From Lepas anatifera (Eukaryota > Arthropoda > Thecostraca > Lepadidae), in the NCBI GenBank assembly GCA_034440635.1, contig JAOTON010000773.1, positions 1,423,501 through 1,487,500 of the forward strand: DNA of 64,000 nt. Direction: 5' to 3'. The notes under the pieces are model-generated. The model saw only the letters and a program-made list of their open reading frames with translations, was not told where the DNA came from and made no database searches. A program made the translations under genes and the position numbers. How positions within the stretch are numbered: position 1 is the first letter of the stretch; every line of letters starts with the position of its first letter. This document shows positions 1 through 11,300 of the stretch, in pieces.

Positions 1-248
1 TTGTCGATATCATATTTCGACTGCGCATCTGATCAAAACAGCCGCCTTTGAATTTACTCTTCATAAAATTTTTGTTGGTGCATTTGTTGTGAGTGAGCGG
101 TATTTGTGTTTCTCAGCTCTATATCCATCTCCCCTAGTTGTACGCTGCGAGTTCGGCAAACCAGGCGTGTCGGTGAAAACTCCAAATAGTCGGTGCGCCG
201 CAAAGCTCCAAGGCTTTTATATGAAGTCTGTCAATATTTCGGCACCGG

Positions 249-479
249 CATAGGCGGATCCAGGGGGCGGGGGCACGTCCCCCGCGATCGACCCTCGGCG
301 CCCCCTGAAGGTCGATGGCGCCCCCTGAAATGTCGCTTCCCACCCCTAGGATGCAGTCGGCGCCCACCGATAGGATTTGGCGCCACCTGATAGCTTTTGC
401 CGGCTAAGTGGGCCCCTGGTCCGGATGGCGCCCCCGGTCCGATGGCGCCCCGAAGGTCCCCCGATCAACCTGATGTATG
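249..479 (+). mobile_element. hAT-like non-autonomous element, family A copy 1
   Basis: The left end reads CATAGGCGGATCCAGGGGG. The flanks carry an 8-bp duplication with one mismatch: GGCACCGG at 241-248 and GACACCGG at 480-487. The interior shares blocks such as GATCGACCCTCG, CCCTGAAATGTC and GATAGG-TTTGGCGCC with the elements at 13224-13518 and 22758-22960, so the three form one family. The right end (near CCTGATGTATG) is poorly conserved against the left end. There is no coding capacity. The eight-base duplication and CA-starting ends fit the hAT superfamily; the superfamily assignment is inference. Confidence 0.65.
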
Positions 480-1161
480 GACACCGGTGCCCATATTTCT
501 ACCTGTGTTCTCAGAAATGTAAGCGCCTCTAACGTCAAGCATGCACGCTCAACATTGCACATTGCACGCTGGATTGCGCGTAAGCCGGCGACTTCAAAAA
601 GCTGTACTTATCGTCAGTGGTGCGATGTTGAGCGGCGTCAGCTGGTTTGGAGCTTTCCTTTGTCGTCGTCGACTCATGAACAAGTTTTGCATTTTGTGAT
701 GTGACTCGTGTCTGATTTCATCCGGGTTCCAAACCCAGCTTTGTGGGCGAAGGACAACTGCACTACCTGTTATCCGCCCGTTTTTTTCCGACGCGCTTTA
801 AAGTTTGGCTAGTTTTATTGCCTTGCCTAGATGCTCAGCTATATTCAGTTGCGTTTACCCCACATTGTTCTAAAGTCGCAAAGTAGCACGCATTGCGGCT
901 TCGTTCAGCAATGTTTGACATGCAGTATTCCCTAGTTTGCAACTGATACTTAGCTCCTGCAATGCTGCAGCTAAAACGCCACCCCCAACTTCCCGGCAAT
1001 GAGGAGTTCGGTGCAAATTTTTGCAAGTCTGCAGATTTTGGCTCAAGATGCGATGCGAGAATCGTAATTAATCCCCTATTTTCAGCGTGGAAATGATTTG
1101 ATATGTTAAACCATGTTCTTGTTTAGTGTACCATGCCAAAACTATAAACCGGAGGCAGATC

Positions 1162-1956
1162 TTAACACGCGCATTGACGGGGGCGGGTACCGCCCCCTCG
1201 GGTTTTTCGGAGACAGTGAAAACGGCGGCGCGTAGCGCCGCCGTACTTGGTATACTTTTTCCTCATCATTTTTACAACTTCTGTGAAAATTTTAAGGTTA
1301 GGTCATCTCAGGTCAGGTCACCAGTCAGGTCAGTGACCCGACCTCAAAAAGTTTAAGATAGCATAAGTCGGAGCAGGGTGAACTTTCCGATTGAAACTCA
1401 TATCACATAATGGCCCCACCGAGTTCTCTAACATATGTTCCGGTATTTTTGATATCGATGACCTAAGGTCAGGTACGAGGCATGACCTCTCCATTGGAAA
1501 TACATGGGAAAAATAGTTTTTACGGAATAACTCGTAACGGATGGTGATAAAGCATTTATTTTAGCTGCATTAGACTCGCCTGGGCTTTGCGGTTCTAATG
1601 ATATGCATTTTATATAATTTGACCCTGACCTGACCTCGGTCGGTCAATCCTTGATTTGACTTAGAAGGTCAATTATATATCATTCGATTCGGCTTGCTCA
1701 GAGGATTCTATGTTCAGTCGTTTTGCTCTTCTTTACTTGTTCGATGTATGCCCGAAAACTGATTTTCATGTTATCCCTATGACGGGCATGTTTTGACCTC
1801 TCGTGACCTTAAATGTGACCTGACAAAAAATGGTTCAATGTTTTCGATGGGAAGTGGATAGGGTCCCACGCCGTTTACCGTTTTTCGCTACCTACCGTGG
1901 TTCTCGGATCTTGGGGCGGTCCCCCCGTCATCGGTGGCTCGACCCCTCATTGTTAA
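1162..1956 (+). mobile_element. TTAA-flanked non-autonomous DNA transposon, copy 1
   Basis: The element lies between TTAA at 1162-1165 and TTAA at 1953-1956. Its left end reads TTAACACGCGCATTGACGGG, and the right end is a degraded inverted version (CCCCTCATTGTTAA). A second copy lies in reverse orientation at 14366-15043 and aligns through most of the interior. Just inside the left end are two near-perfect palindromes: 1179-1197 (GGGGGCGG / CCGCCCCC) and 1223-1243 (CGGCGGCGC-GTA-GCGCCGCCG). The interior carries many AGGTCA/TGACCT half-sites. It has no transposase frame. TTAA targets are typical of piggyBac and Kolobok elements; which one applies is not resolved. Confidence 0.65.
1223..1243. 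repeat. Perfect 21-bp palindromic hairpin inside TTAA element
   Basis: CGGCGGCGC and GCGCCGCCG form a 9-bp perfect stem around the 3-base centre GTA. It lies 60 bp from the left TTAA end of the element. Confidence 0.85.
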
Positions 1957-2377
1957 AGCGAACAACAATCGAAGAGGCAACACAGGCATGGAGGTGTGAA
2001 GTTGCTTTATGTGGGATCCGATGCAATAGTTTCATAAAATGCATAAAGATGTAGCTCCTGGCTTGAATGATAATTTGGAATTTACTTCAAACATCAACTC
2101 GTGAGAGGTTGGTGCGGAAGAGTTGGCTATGATGTCGCGAACAAACTGCACCCTGGTGATTCTGAAACCCCCTGCCATCATCATAACCTAGCCATTAACA
2201 AACTGAGTATAAGGCTGAGAATTTAATCCCCATCTCACGGTGACCTTTAGCAGAAAATTATTCCGGCAGGGGACTCTTAAATCTGGTCTACCGCGGCGAA
2301 TCTAGGACCATGTGTCACATGGGAATCGCATCGAATCTCTCGGATCCTATGAAACTGTTTGCACAGGTTCCGCGGAC

Positions 2378-2532
2378 CAGTGGCGGATCCAGGAATTCAT
2401 GTAGGGGGAGCTAGAGGGCTCGAACCTCCCTCGCCATTGCCTCGGAACAGCCTCCGGCTATGCATAACTACAGCCACTCGAATATTGGTGGGGGGGGTCT
2501 TGAGCCCCCTAGCCTCCTTGTATCCGCCACTG
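2378..2532 (+). mobile_element. hAT-like MITE, family B copy 1
   Basis: A 155-bp element runs from CAGTGGCGGATCCAGG to TATCCGCCACTG, so its ends are inverted repeats. The interior (GGGCTCGAACCTCCCTCG, GCCTCGGAACAGCCTCCGGC, CTTGAGCCCCCTAGCCTCC) matches the elements at 5342-5496 (opposite strand) and 8160-8318. The flanking octamers CCGCGGAC and ATGCGTAC agree at only five of eight positions, so the target duplication is decayed or doubtful. It is too short to code for anything. Confidence 0.75.
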
Positions 2533-5341
2533 ATGCGTACCATACAGTGGGTTTTTAAGGCGGAATATCAGTGTAACGTGACCTTCCTGGATTTTCTGAT
2601 GTCCAAGAAACTGATATAGGATTCTAGGCTAACCTGGGGACGAGTAATGGTGAGGTCAAAAATTACTATGTGAAACTGATATTTATATTATAATTGCTGC
2701 CGTGTAGTTCTGCTGGCCTTTAGCAGTGGGTCAAGAGGAAATAGTGTCTAAAAGGTGTAAGTATCTGTCTAAGATAAGAACATTAGAAATTGAAAGCCTG
2801 AATAGTATTTGAGATTATTGAGGGAGCCAACAACTCACTTGAGGCCAAAGCCGCGTGTATGCCTACCTACATTCGGAGATGGTCTATGTTACGTTACCAA
2901 AGGGCTTTTCCGTAGTCGTGACTTGGGAAATATGACAGCTCAGTTAAGTGCTATGCGCAGCATAGTAAACAAATTTGTTGGCATACCGTAACGCACTAAA
3001 AAATAACATCGCCTCTTTCTTGACCAGAATTGTAAAATATTACTCCAGCAGTACAGCCGTTATTGGAAAGGAATAAGGCTGCTTGCCAGCTATAAGTGTT
3101 CGGATGGTTTCGGCAATGCGAACTGCAACAAAATATCTTCTGACGATGATGTGCTGAATAACGAGAAAAAGGTGCACCTACGTTAACCTGTCGATAATTC
3201 GTCGTGTCTCGTTATCATCCATTTCAACAGATTAGCCTTCATTGTGCAAGAGTTCAACTAGCAGGCATCTGAAGGCCTTTTAAAACCAGTGGCCTCGCCT
3301 CGCCCGCGTTCTTGCCCGGTGTCTCCGCAAAAGCGGTCGGCGTGACTTTCGGTGCAACCGATTCTCGGCAGCTGGTATTGGCTTTGTCAGTGGGCGTCGC
3401 TGCGAGCGTGACCCAGATGTTTGGAGGCAAACATTCATACTGATGTCTGGTCGGCCGTTACACAATAAACACCGGGTGAATGTATGGCCCAGGGGTACCC
3501 GATCGCAGTTCAGGGGCACAGAGGTCAGGCAGACATGGACATACGTGGGGGGAGGGGACATGCCGCCCCCCGCAAACTGCCGGACCAGAGGGACGTCTAC
3601 CTGTATTATTTTATTCTTATTGCCTGCGTGGACCTACGTAAATGCTCCCAATTCTATAACTGGACATGAAATGGGCCAGTCGCGTTAAAAAAACAGACAA
3701 CATGTCCATACTTCGCCTGCCCCCTCCCCAGTAAAATTTATGTGGCGACGCCCCTGCAGATGGAATTCTAAATTGGATTAGACCTATAAGGTAAGGTCCT
3801 GAGCGAATTTATGTGATGAGTAATTATCATAGCTCGTCATGTTACCTTTGTGAGTTAGTTCATTAGTTTCCTTAAGAAAAAACTGTCTGGCACGGAACCC
3901 TGCTAAAACTATTCCACACCTCATGTCGAAACCTAAATGATTCGAAGTCTGAATGCTTCAAAGTTTAAATCCTTGTCATTTGTAGCCAGTTTCTATCCCT
4001 GAATGTGTCTCAATGTCTCATCCCCTACGGATAGTGAGCGGATGAAATGGCTTAGTTCGTGTGTATCGTATAAATCCCAGCACTGTTTGTGCCGATGGAA
4101 GCAAAACAGAACAAAAACAAGCAGCAATGAAATCATGTTATCAGTATAATTGAAAATTGTCTATTATTTTTTATGGTCATTCGCAACGGGCACACGAGCC
4201 CAATATTGGGGATTATTGGCGAATGTACTGAAGTACATTCTTCCGGACCAGATAGAACACGGCAGGTAGTTTCCTGCCGCGGGGATTGAACCCACGTGAA
4301 TCCATACTATCTCAGTCTGGAGTCACCTAGGACATAATAAGACTTTTGTATTTGTACGTGCCAACCTGTTAAATAAACATGGCTTTTCGCTCGCTTAGTA
4401 ACAGGATTTTTCACACGTCATTGCCTCCAGATATGATTGGCACACTCTAGAACTGGTGAGACGACCCTGGCTGACCTGGAAAGGTCACCTGGCATCTTGC
4501 AGCGACACCTACCATCCCTGATTACACCTGGTTACACAACGCCATCGGCTGGTACCAACACGCCGTCAGAATATATCACCTCTCTAATTAGGGGCGTAAT
4601 GTGAGCGTCATCTATAAAACGTCGTTTGCACGCGCAGCGAAGACGGGTTAATGAGAGGGCCAACTTTCGCCACGTTTTTGAGGACACGTTGCACGCTATC
4701 TACACCTTAGGACGGAGCCACGCGGCGACGGTAAACCATTGTCCAGTGTCTGTGTCGGCCGTGCATACCCTGGACGTGGCCGTTTTATACCGGGAAATTG
4801 TGTAGACAGAGCGGAGCGCTGCTGGAGGGAAAGCGGAGCGGAGGCGTGAAGGGATGGTGGGGATTGTGAACGTGGGATTAATGCATACTAAAATATGAAG
4901 TTCTAACATGTTTCGTGATTGGAAAGTGGTACAAATGCACTAGAGTGAATAGTCTGCGTTTTGTTTTTCTTTTTATGTGGTGTCTTTCGTTCGTATTTTA
5001 GTTTTACTTTTAGTATTGCCATAGTACTAAATAATGATTATACCACTGCGCGTATGGGTATGTAGACTATAATTCATGACCCAGAATTATGTTTTATTCC
5101 AGTATTTTGATCGCTTTAAAATTCTGGAACGGATTTCAACCCTGTTCATGTGGCGCTCAACCAAATAGACACCATCACGTTATTTTCAGACCGTTCTTCA
5201 CACCCAGTTTTCTATTCAGCTATCAGGAGCATTAAAACACCGTTCCCTACAACGCCTCTACTCTCTGTGCCACATTACCGCAGTACATTGCAGGGAAGTG
5301 CTCATGTTCCCTTCCTCCTGCAAATGGAATCTCGCTGGGCT

Positions 5342-5496
5342 CAGTAGCGGATGCAAGGGGGAGGCTAGGGGATCAAGCCCCCCGAAATTTCCTAGTGCCT
5401 ATCGTTAATACATAGCCGAGGAGCTGTTCCGAGGCAACGACAGGTGAGGTTCGAGCCCCCAGCCCCCCTTGAAATGAAGTCCTGGATCCGCCATTG
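5342..5496 (-). mobile_element. hAT-like MITE, family B copy 2 (inverted)
   Basis: The element runs from CAGTAGCGGATGCAAGG to CCTGGATCCGCCATTG. Read on the minus strand it follows copy 1 block by block, including GGGGGCTCGAACCTC, TCGTTGCCTCGGAACAGC and CTTGATCCCCTAGCC. No clear 8-bp target duplication remains. Confidence 0.75.
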
Positions 5497-6288
5497 CGCT
5501 GTAGCGTCTGCCCCGTCGTATCCAATGATGCCACTCAGGCTCCAGATATGCTGCTACCTGTCTGGAATGGCCCATCCGTCATGGTTACGGGGTGGCGCGA
5601 CCTCTCCGCGTCTCCACGCTGCTGGAGCAGTCACCATGGGAGGTGGATGGACCAGAGGCACTCTGGGGCCGCGGCCAGGAGCGGATGCATACGGGGGGGG
5701 GTTGCAGTTGCCTCGATGGGTCCGGAGACGGAAGTGTGCCACGCGAAGTGACCTGCTGTCTCGGAACCAAAATAGACAAAGTTTTTGTGCGTCTGTCGTG
5801 GTTTTAGTCCCCTTTAAGTACATCTTGGTTTGCCAATGCTGGGAAACCGTGAAATACTTGGTTTCTAGAAATCGTTGATATATGACATGTAATATGGACT
5901 ATTGCAATGCAGAGCAGACATTTAATCGCCTGGGAACGGAAGTGACCCAAGCTGCGGGTGGGGGGGTTGAGACATTAGGACCGAACACTCCTTGGTGCGT
6001 GGGCTCGCGAGGCCTACCAGCGCCATGACCTTATGGTATCGTCCCCCCTTCTACCGTGTCCTGGCTCCGCCGCTGAGCCGGCGTGCCGAAGTGGCTGAGT
6101 TGGGTTTGTAAGTGTGACAGACGAGGTGAGAGACAGAGCTGACAGGCCTTGTCATACGAAGACTGCACCCACCGGTCAGAGAGCGGCCAGACAGTGGTGT
6201 GAGGTGATGGTCTCGCCTTAGACAAGCTGGCGGGTTTTGTTAGGTATCTGCGTTTTGTGGGCTTTATTTGAGATGCATCTGCTATCAT

Positions 6289-6476
6289 CATTTGCGGATC
6301 CAGGAGCAATTTTTGGAGAGGGCCAAACCAACGTTTTTGGGTGGGGGTAAATTGATAAAAATCACAAAAACAATATTTTTTACAGAAAAACGGCTAAAAT
6401 TTGGTTCTTGTTGGGGGAAATATACTATTTTAGGGTTTGGAGGGGGTCGCGGCCCCATTGACCCCCTCCGCCACTG
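6289..6476 (+). mobile_element. hAT-like MITE with 7/8 target duplication
   Basis: A 188-bp element runs from CATTTGCGGATCCAGG to CCCCTCCGCCACTG. The flanking octamers are GCTATCAT (6281-6288) and GTTATCAT (6477-6484), seven of eight identical. The interior is A-rich with a GGGG/CCCC-rich rim and has no coding potential. It shares only its ends with families A and B. Confidence 0.75.
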
Positions 6477-7612
6477 GTTATCATTTGTATTCCATTTTAA
6501 TGTTCCTCGGTTGTATGATTACTTTCAGGTTGCTAGCTTGTGATCGTCCTCAGGAACGAAAAGGACGTTATTTAAGGTAAAAAATGATCACACATAAGGT
6601 CAGTTCATTTCTTAATTACAAAAAAATCAGCTCTGGTCTGCGGGTTGAGTCTCCTTCACCATTATCTTTTTCCACTGTGTTACATTTTTGTGAGATTGGA
6701 GTGGAGCTTTCTCGTTAAACATGGACGCTGCTGACACGCATCTGCCATTTATCTTGTCGCAGATGTGCGTGCGGCTCACTCCTCGGCCGGCGCGGTCTTC
6801 CAGCCATCACCGCCGCCTTTGCGTGGTTGCAAACATGCAACAGCGCTGTTAACCTTCCTGTAGCAAATCCCAGCCTCCTCTTGATCCTGCATCGTTATTG
6901 ATGCTTAGTGTATTAATCATGCGAAACGGTGCTCGAAACGGCAGCTAAAATGCCACGCCATACCTCTTGCAGGAGGTCTGGATTTGAGCCGCTGACTCCG
7001 CCTCTGCGTGATGCCGTGACCCGAATCAGCTGAGTGGTAGCCTGAGGCGTCTGTGGCGGCACGCGCCCGCGGGCGGTATTTTATCGTGGCCACTCCCTGG
7101 TGGTATTCTTTATCCCTGGAGCGTGCAATATGCTGCACGCGCAGCCAGTGTTAGAGTAAATGTGGCATATTTATAATGTGATTCGAACTGAGATAGTCCG
7201 ATTGAGAGAGTATACCGAAAAACGTTGAGTTTGATGTTTTATTTGTCCTAGAACTCATCGTTTCCGGAGGAACAGCGTGGAGGGAAAGCGACTTCATCCA
7301 GTCCAAATTCCCCGCCCCCGACTCTACACATTTGCCACCAATCTTGCCTATAGAGAAGCGGAACTTTTAGTAGATATCTGCGCGCTCAAAACGTAGAATA
7401 GTTATGGAAGTTTTTTCTGTTGTAAAGGGGGAGTTATGAGGGGAACAGTATGTAGCCACTGATTTTTCGGTAGGCTCTGTGAGACTGAAAGCTCAGTTTA
7501 TATCTCATGGAGTTACCATATTCCCTTCAGTTTGCATTGTGAATTAAGTTCGCTTCCCTGAACAAGGAGCAAGCTGGCTCCCGAGGAACCCTTCCAACAG
7601 GGAAAGAGTTGG

Positions 7613-7668
7613 CGACGCCATATAACCCTGGCAGTTGGTGCGTCGATAAGCTCCAATAATTATTATTC
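7613..7668 (+). repeat. Solo LINE-type 3' terminal hairpin with tail
   Basis: CGACGC (7613-7618) pairs with GCGTCG (7640-7645). The loop reads CATATAACC...GTTGGT, followed by ATAAGCTCCAAT and the tail AATAATTATTATT. This matches the 3' end of the LINE at 62268-62328 in loop sequence and layout while the outer stem uses different bases. It is probably the 3' end of a severely 5'-truncated LINE, or of a SINE that uses the same end. No 5' boundary or target duplication was found. Confidence 0.6.
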
Positions 7669-8122
7669 GGCGCAATGCGACTTATTTTCTGTGAAGGAAG
7701 CAGCTCCTTCCATGAACCAGATATTAAAAATATGAGACATTAGGAAGACCTACCGGCCTGGCCCACGTTCCCACATTGATGTTGTTTCACATTGCATCCT
7801 CACCTTGTCGAACTCTAATGATAACAAAGTAATGGTGTCCACTTCCGTGCGTGTTCTGCCCCTGTCATCGTTCCGAAAACTGCACGGATAAGATACTTTC
7901 TGGGCGCTCCCGACTCACGTGGTAAAGTCGAGAGTTCTCTGACTCACAGACTCGAGGTGTTCAAAGATAGTGATTTTTACGATATAAGTCAACAACAGGG
8001 CTGTTGAGACAAGCTTGATATGGGGATGGTGTCTGTGGTGATGTCGACCTAAACGTGGGATGGAGTCCCACGTTGAAGCCGACAGATTGAAGTCAGGCTG
8101 CGGCCACCCAAGATGGATGGGC

Positions 8123-8159
8123 TGCGACATGCCCTGTCGGTGTCCTCGATAGGTTCAAT
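8123..8159 (+). repeat. Left 37-bp direct repeat abutting MITE
   Basis: This 37-bp stretch (TGCGACATGCCCTGTC... to ...GGTTCAAT) is about 84% identical (31 of 37) to 8319-8355. The two copies abut the two ends of the element at 8160-8318 exactly. Confidence 0.8.
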
Positions 8160-8318
8160 CAGCGGCGAGTCCAGGACTTCATTTCAGGTGGGAAGGCTCC
8201 GAGGCTCGAGCCTCCCTACTATCGCCTCGGCACAGCCTCCGCCTATGTATTGATTATAGGTACTCGGACGTTTGGGGGGCTTGAGCTCCCCTAGCCCCCC
8301 CCCTTGTGTCCGCCACTG
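8160..8318 (+). mobile_element. hAT-like MITE, family B copy 3
   Basis: The element runs from CAGCGGCGAGTCCAGGAC to TTGTGTCCGCCACTG. The interior matches the copies at 2378 and 5342 (GAGGCTCGAGCCTCCC, TCGCCTCGGCACAGCCTCCG, CTTGAGCTCCCCTAGCC). There is no ordinary 8-bp target duplication; instead the element sits exactly between two 37-bp imperfect direct repeats. Confidence 0.75.
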
Positions 8319-8355
8319 TGCGGCATGCCCTGTCAGTGTCGCCGATGGGTTCACT
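8319..8355 (+). repeat. Right 37-bp direct repeat abutting MITE
   Basis: TGCGGCATGCCCTGTC... to ...GGTTCACT. It is the partner of 8123-8159, with about six mismatches. Confidence 0.8.
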
Positions 8356-11300
8356 GCTCTCTCCAGGTCCTGGACCGCTCCCTGCTGAGTCACCACTTGG
8401 TTCGCTACCTGAATGAAGGGAGAGTGTGGACAGCTGTTGACCTCAGACCCCCGATGTCCCGACCGTACCCTGTCTGGCATCGGCTCAATCTGAAGTTGTA
8501 GCGTATGGCTCAAGGTGAAAATAATGCTGGATTGTGTTCATTAACATGTGACAGATTGATATCTTTTTTATTGATATATTTTTTAGATTACTACGCCTGC
8601 TATCAATCCACCAAGAACAGGCATTCACTGCCTGAGCAAGCATAGCAAGAGCGAGTAATAAGATGCCTCATCTTTTCCTCGTTCGTGACTGTGCGTTTTG
8701 GGTATGTGGACTTGTCCAGAATAGCCACAGAATGATGGAAGGCAAACACATGGGAAGGAACTGTTTGTCCTGAGGGAGGGACGCGGCCGAGTGCTCGGAG
8801 CCCCTGGGGACCGGAACGATCGGTTGGGCTGGACGGTAGAGAGGAGAGAAAAAGATACCGGCGTCAGGTTTACCCTAATGGCGAGCATACATGGGGTGGG
8901 CTAACGTATCGGATCTGATGATTAACTGGAGGAAGAGAACACATTAAAGGGAAGGGGGCTGTCTGTAGACAGCTCCCTTGTTGAATCGTCGGATACAACC
9001 TCGAATATAGAGGGGAAAACGGCCGATGGACCTTTCCTGCGGGGTCATGAACTAAACAAGTGTTCGATTATTTTTGGATTTTCTTGTTTTGTCTTGAAAT
9101 ACGCTTGCATCAGTTGCTGATCAAACATTACGGTCACCAAAAAGTCGTGAGCTCAGGGACCGTTTCTCAACAGGAAATTGGGCGGAAATTTCCCTTCGTG
9201 CCTTCTTTAACGCCATCACGGTAATTTACAATTTTGCTAGGCTGCACGCGTTGCAGCACTAGCCACATGTGTTTTCAATTTTCAAGGAATAATGATAAAC
9301 CCGGGTGCCTACCGCCTCTCATGTCTATCCTGTTGCTACCCATTGTTGCTCCCGTGCTGCGGGACCATGAGTGATATCCTTTAGGGCGGAGAGCGATCAC
9401 GCGCGTTGCTCCCTGTCAAGCTGCCCCACCTGCGGGCTGGTTTCGATAACACCCCTCCATGTGACCCTGCCACTCCGGTAGGGGGGGCGGAGCTGGAATC
9501 AGGGGCCGGGCGGCTGACAGGGGAAACGGGAGCACCGGATCTGACCAGAGAGAATCGGTGATCTCATGAGGCGGATGTGCCCGCTTGGGCGGCGAGGCTT
9601 GGGATCGAGTGAGCTGGCTTTTAAACGACGCAAAGCTGTCTTGAATAAAACGGTATTAAAAATATCTTGAAATAAACGGTATTTTTTCAAATGTTTTCCT
9701 GTCCTAAACGGCGAGTCTCAGTTCCCACATGGGTCCCCGCAATACCAATTATAACGAAAGAAGTAAATGCTCTGTAACTGCACATTTATTACAGCTCTTC
9801 TCCTTGGAACGCTTTTTGTGGGGTAAAACCCAAAGATCTTCCTTACTGTGCCAAGGTCCCTCCATGAGTTTTCGAGAAAAAATATCAAAAGCTTAACTCC
9901 TAAACATCACCCCCAGTAAAAAAGTTTTGGGGAATGGGGAAGGGTTGATCCTGAGCCTGCTGCTGACAAGAAACCTTCCCCTTTAATGCCAAAGACGCAT
10001 CGAATTTCGAATTATTGCCGTCTTCTGCACTGACTGGTCGCAACATTTCTTTTGGTACTTCCTCCCAACTTGACTGTAATCTGGGATTTGGGATCCGACG
10101 CGTTTGCAACAGTAATACAAAAGGCAACTGTTATTACGGTGAATCAGAGAAATGCGGTTTAAAACATGATTTTGGAATGTTTGAAAAACATTCATTTTCA
10201 GTGGATATTTCTATTTTGATTATCTCATTCCTGTCAATCTTGTTCAGAAAAAGGCCAAATCTACCATCAGGCTCCGGAATTGCCGCGCGGCTGCCTGAGT
10301 TCGGAGTGGGCCGAGCCAGCCTGCCACCGCAGTAGTCACCCCCCACCGTATACCGTCCGACTGAATCCCTGCCATTGGTATTGTTTACGACGGGTTCAGA
10401 GACAGCGCTGGCTTGTGAGGTTGTGGGAGGACCCTGCCGGGTCCACCCGCGCACCATCCTCTCTCGGCGCTACCCGTCCCCTCCTTCACTGACGGTAGTG
10501 ATGCGAGACGGGGAACCGCCCGCCTCTTAACCGCGATTAACGCTGCAGGAAAAGGGCGCCCTTTGAATCGGTGCACAGGGCGTTTATTCAAGTCGAAATG
10601 GTTTCGATACAATCGCTCATATGAAGTATGGGTGTTTGGCTGTTTGTTCGTTAAACCGCATCCCTCGCGTGCGTCCCCCGAAATTCCGCGATTCGCTCCA
10701 CTAGTTCACTTTACGCGCTGTCGGACGCCGGCGGCCGAATGGTGGTTCCTCAGGGTGCCGCTAGCACGTGATGGCGCTAGTGTCTCACGCCGCGGCGTCC
10801 CCGCGCTTTAGTGCTGCGTTGCGATTGAGCGCGTGAGGTCCGTGTGCGGGAGGGGTGTAAGATACAGCGATTGTGAGTGCCACGCTGGGATTGGGGAGTG
10901 TGCGACAGACACTGAGGACAATTTTGTGGGTCCATAGAACGGTGTAAGGCTTGAGAGATAGTCACAAAGCTGTGCGTTTACCTGTGGTAGTCTGCTAAAA
11001 GGCCAGGTGCTGATTGGCTTCACGGTCCCTGCCTGCTCACCTGTGCGTCAACAGGGCTGTCTGCGGGGCTCCAGTGACTTGGGCCATTGGAAGCGAATGT
11101 CCATCGTCTCCCATCTGTTGTTTAGAACACGTATTTACTGCCGGCTTCGCTACTCAGACCAGTCGCGCCAGGAACAGCTCACTTTGAATTGGATACGGCC
11201 TCAAATAACGCCGTTTTAACGCTTTGATATTTGGGGTTCTGATAGATTTCCCTTTGTTTGAGATCAGGCGTGTGGATGGGACACCTATAATACCAGCGAA

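Larger units (their letters stand above)
1..6288. other. Upstream intergenic DNA, repeat-bearing, no gene recognised
   Basis: No reading frame here shows a recognisable domain, and no exon with convincing splice sites was found on either strand. The open frames are short and many run through repeats. Identified content is listed separately: hAT-like elements at 249-479, 2378-2532 and 5342-5496, and a TTAA-flanked element at 1162-1956. At 3539-3757 there is a possible further decayed hAT-like element whose right end reads GCGACGCCCCTG, but its left end and target duplication are not clear. The remainder is unique-looking sequence of mixed composition. Confidence 0.6.

Noticed and set aside
4261..4300. 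Hairpin GGCAGG/CCTGCC next to GGGATTGAACCC, which resembles a minus-strand tRNA B-box or tRNA-derived SINE.
   Set aside because: No matching A-box or full fold could be made on the minus strand, and no second copy was seen in the window.
6092..6103. TGGCTGAGTTGG matches a tRNA A-box.
   Set aside because: No B-box or cloverleaf follows at the right distance; likely chance.
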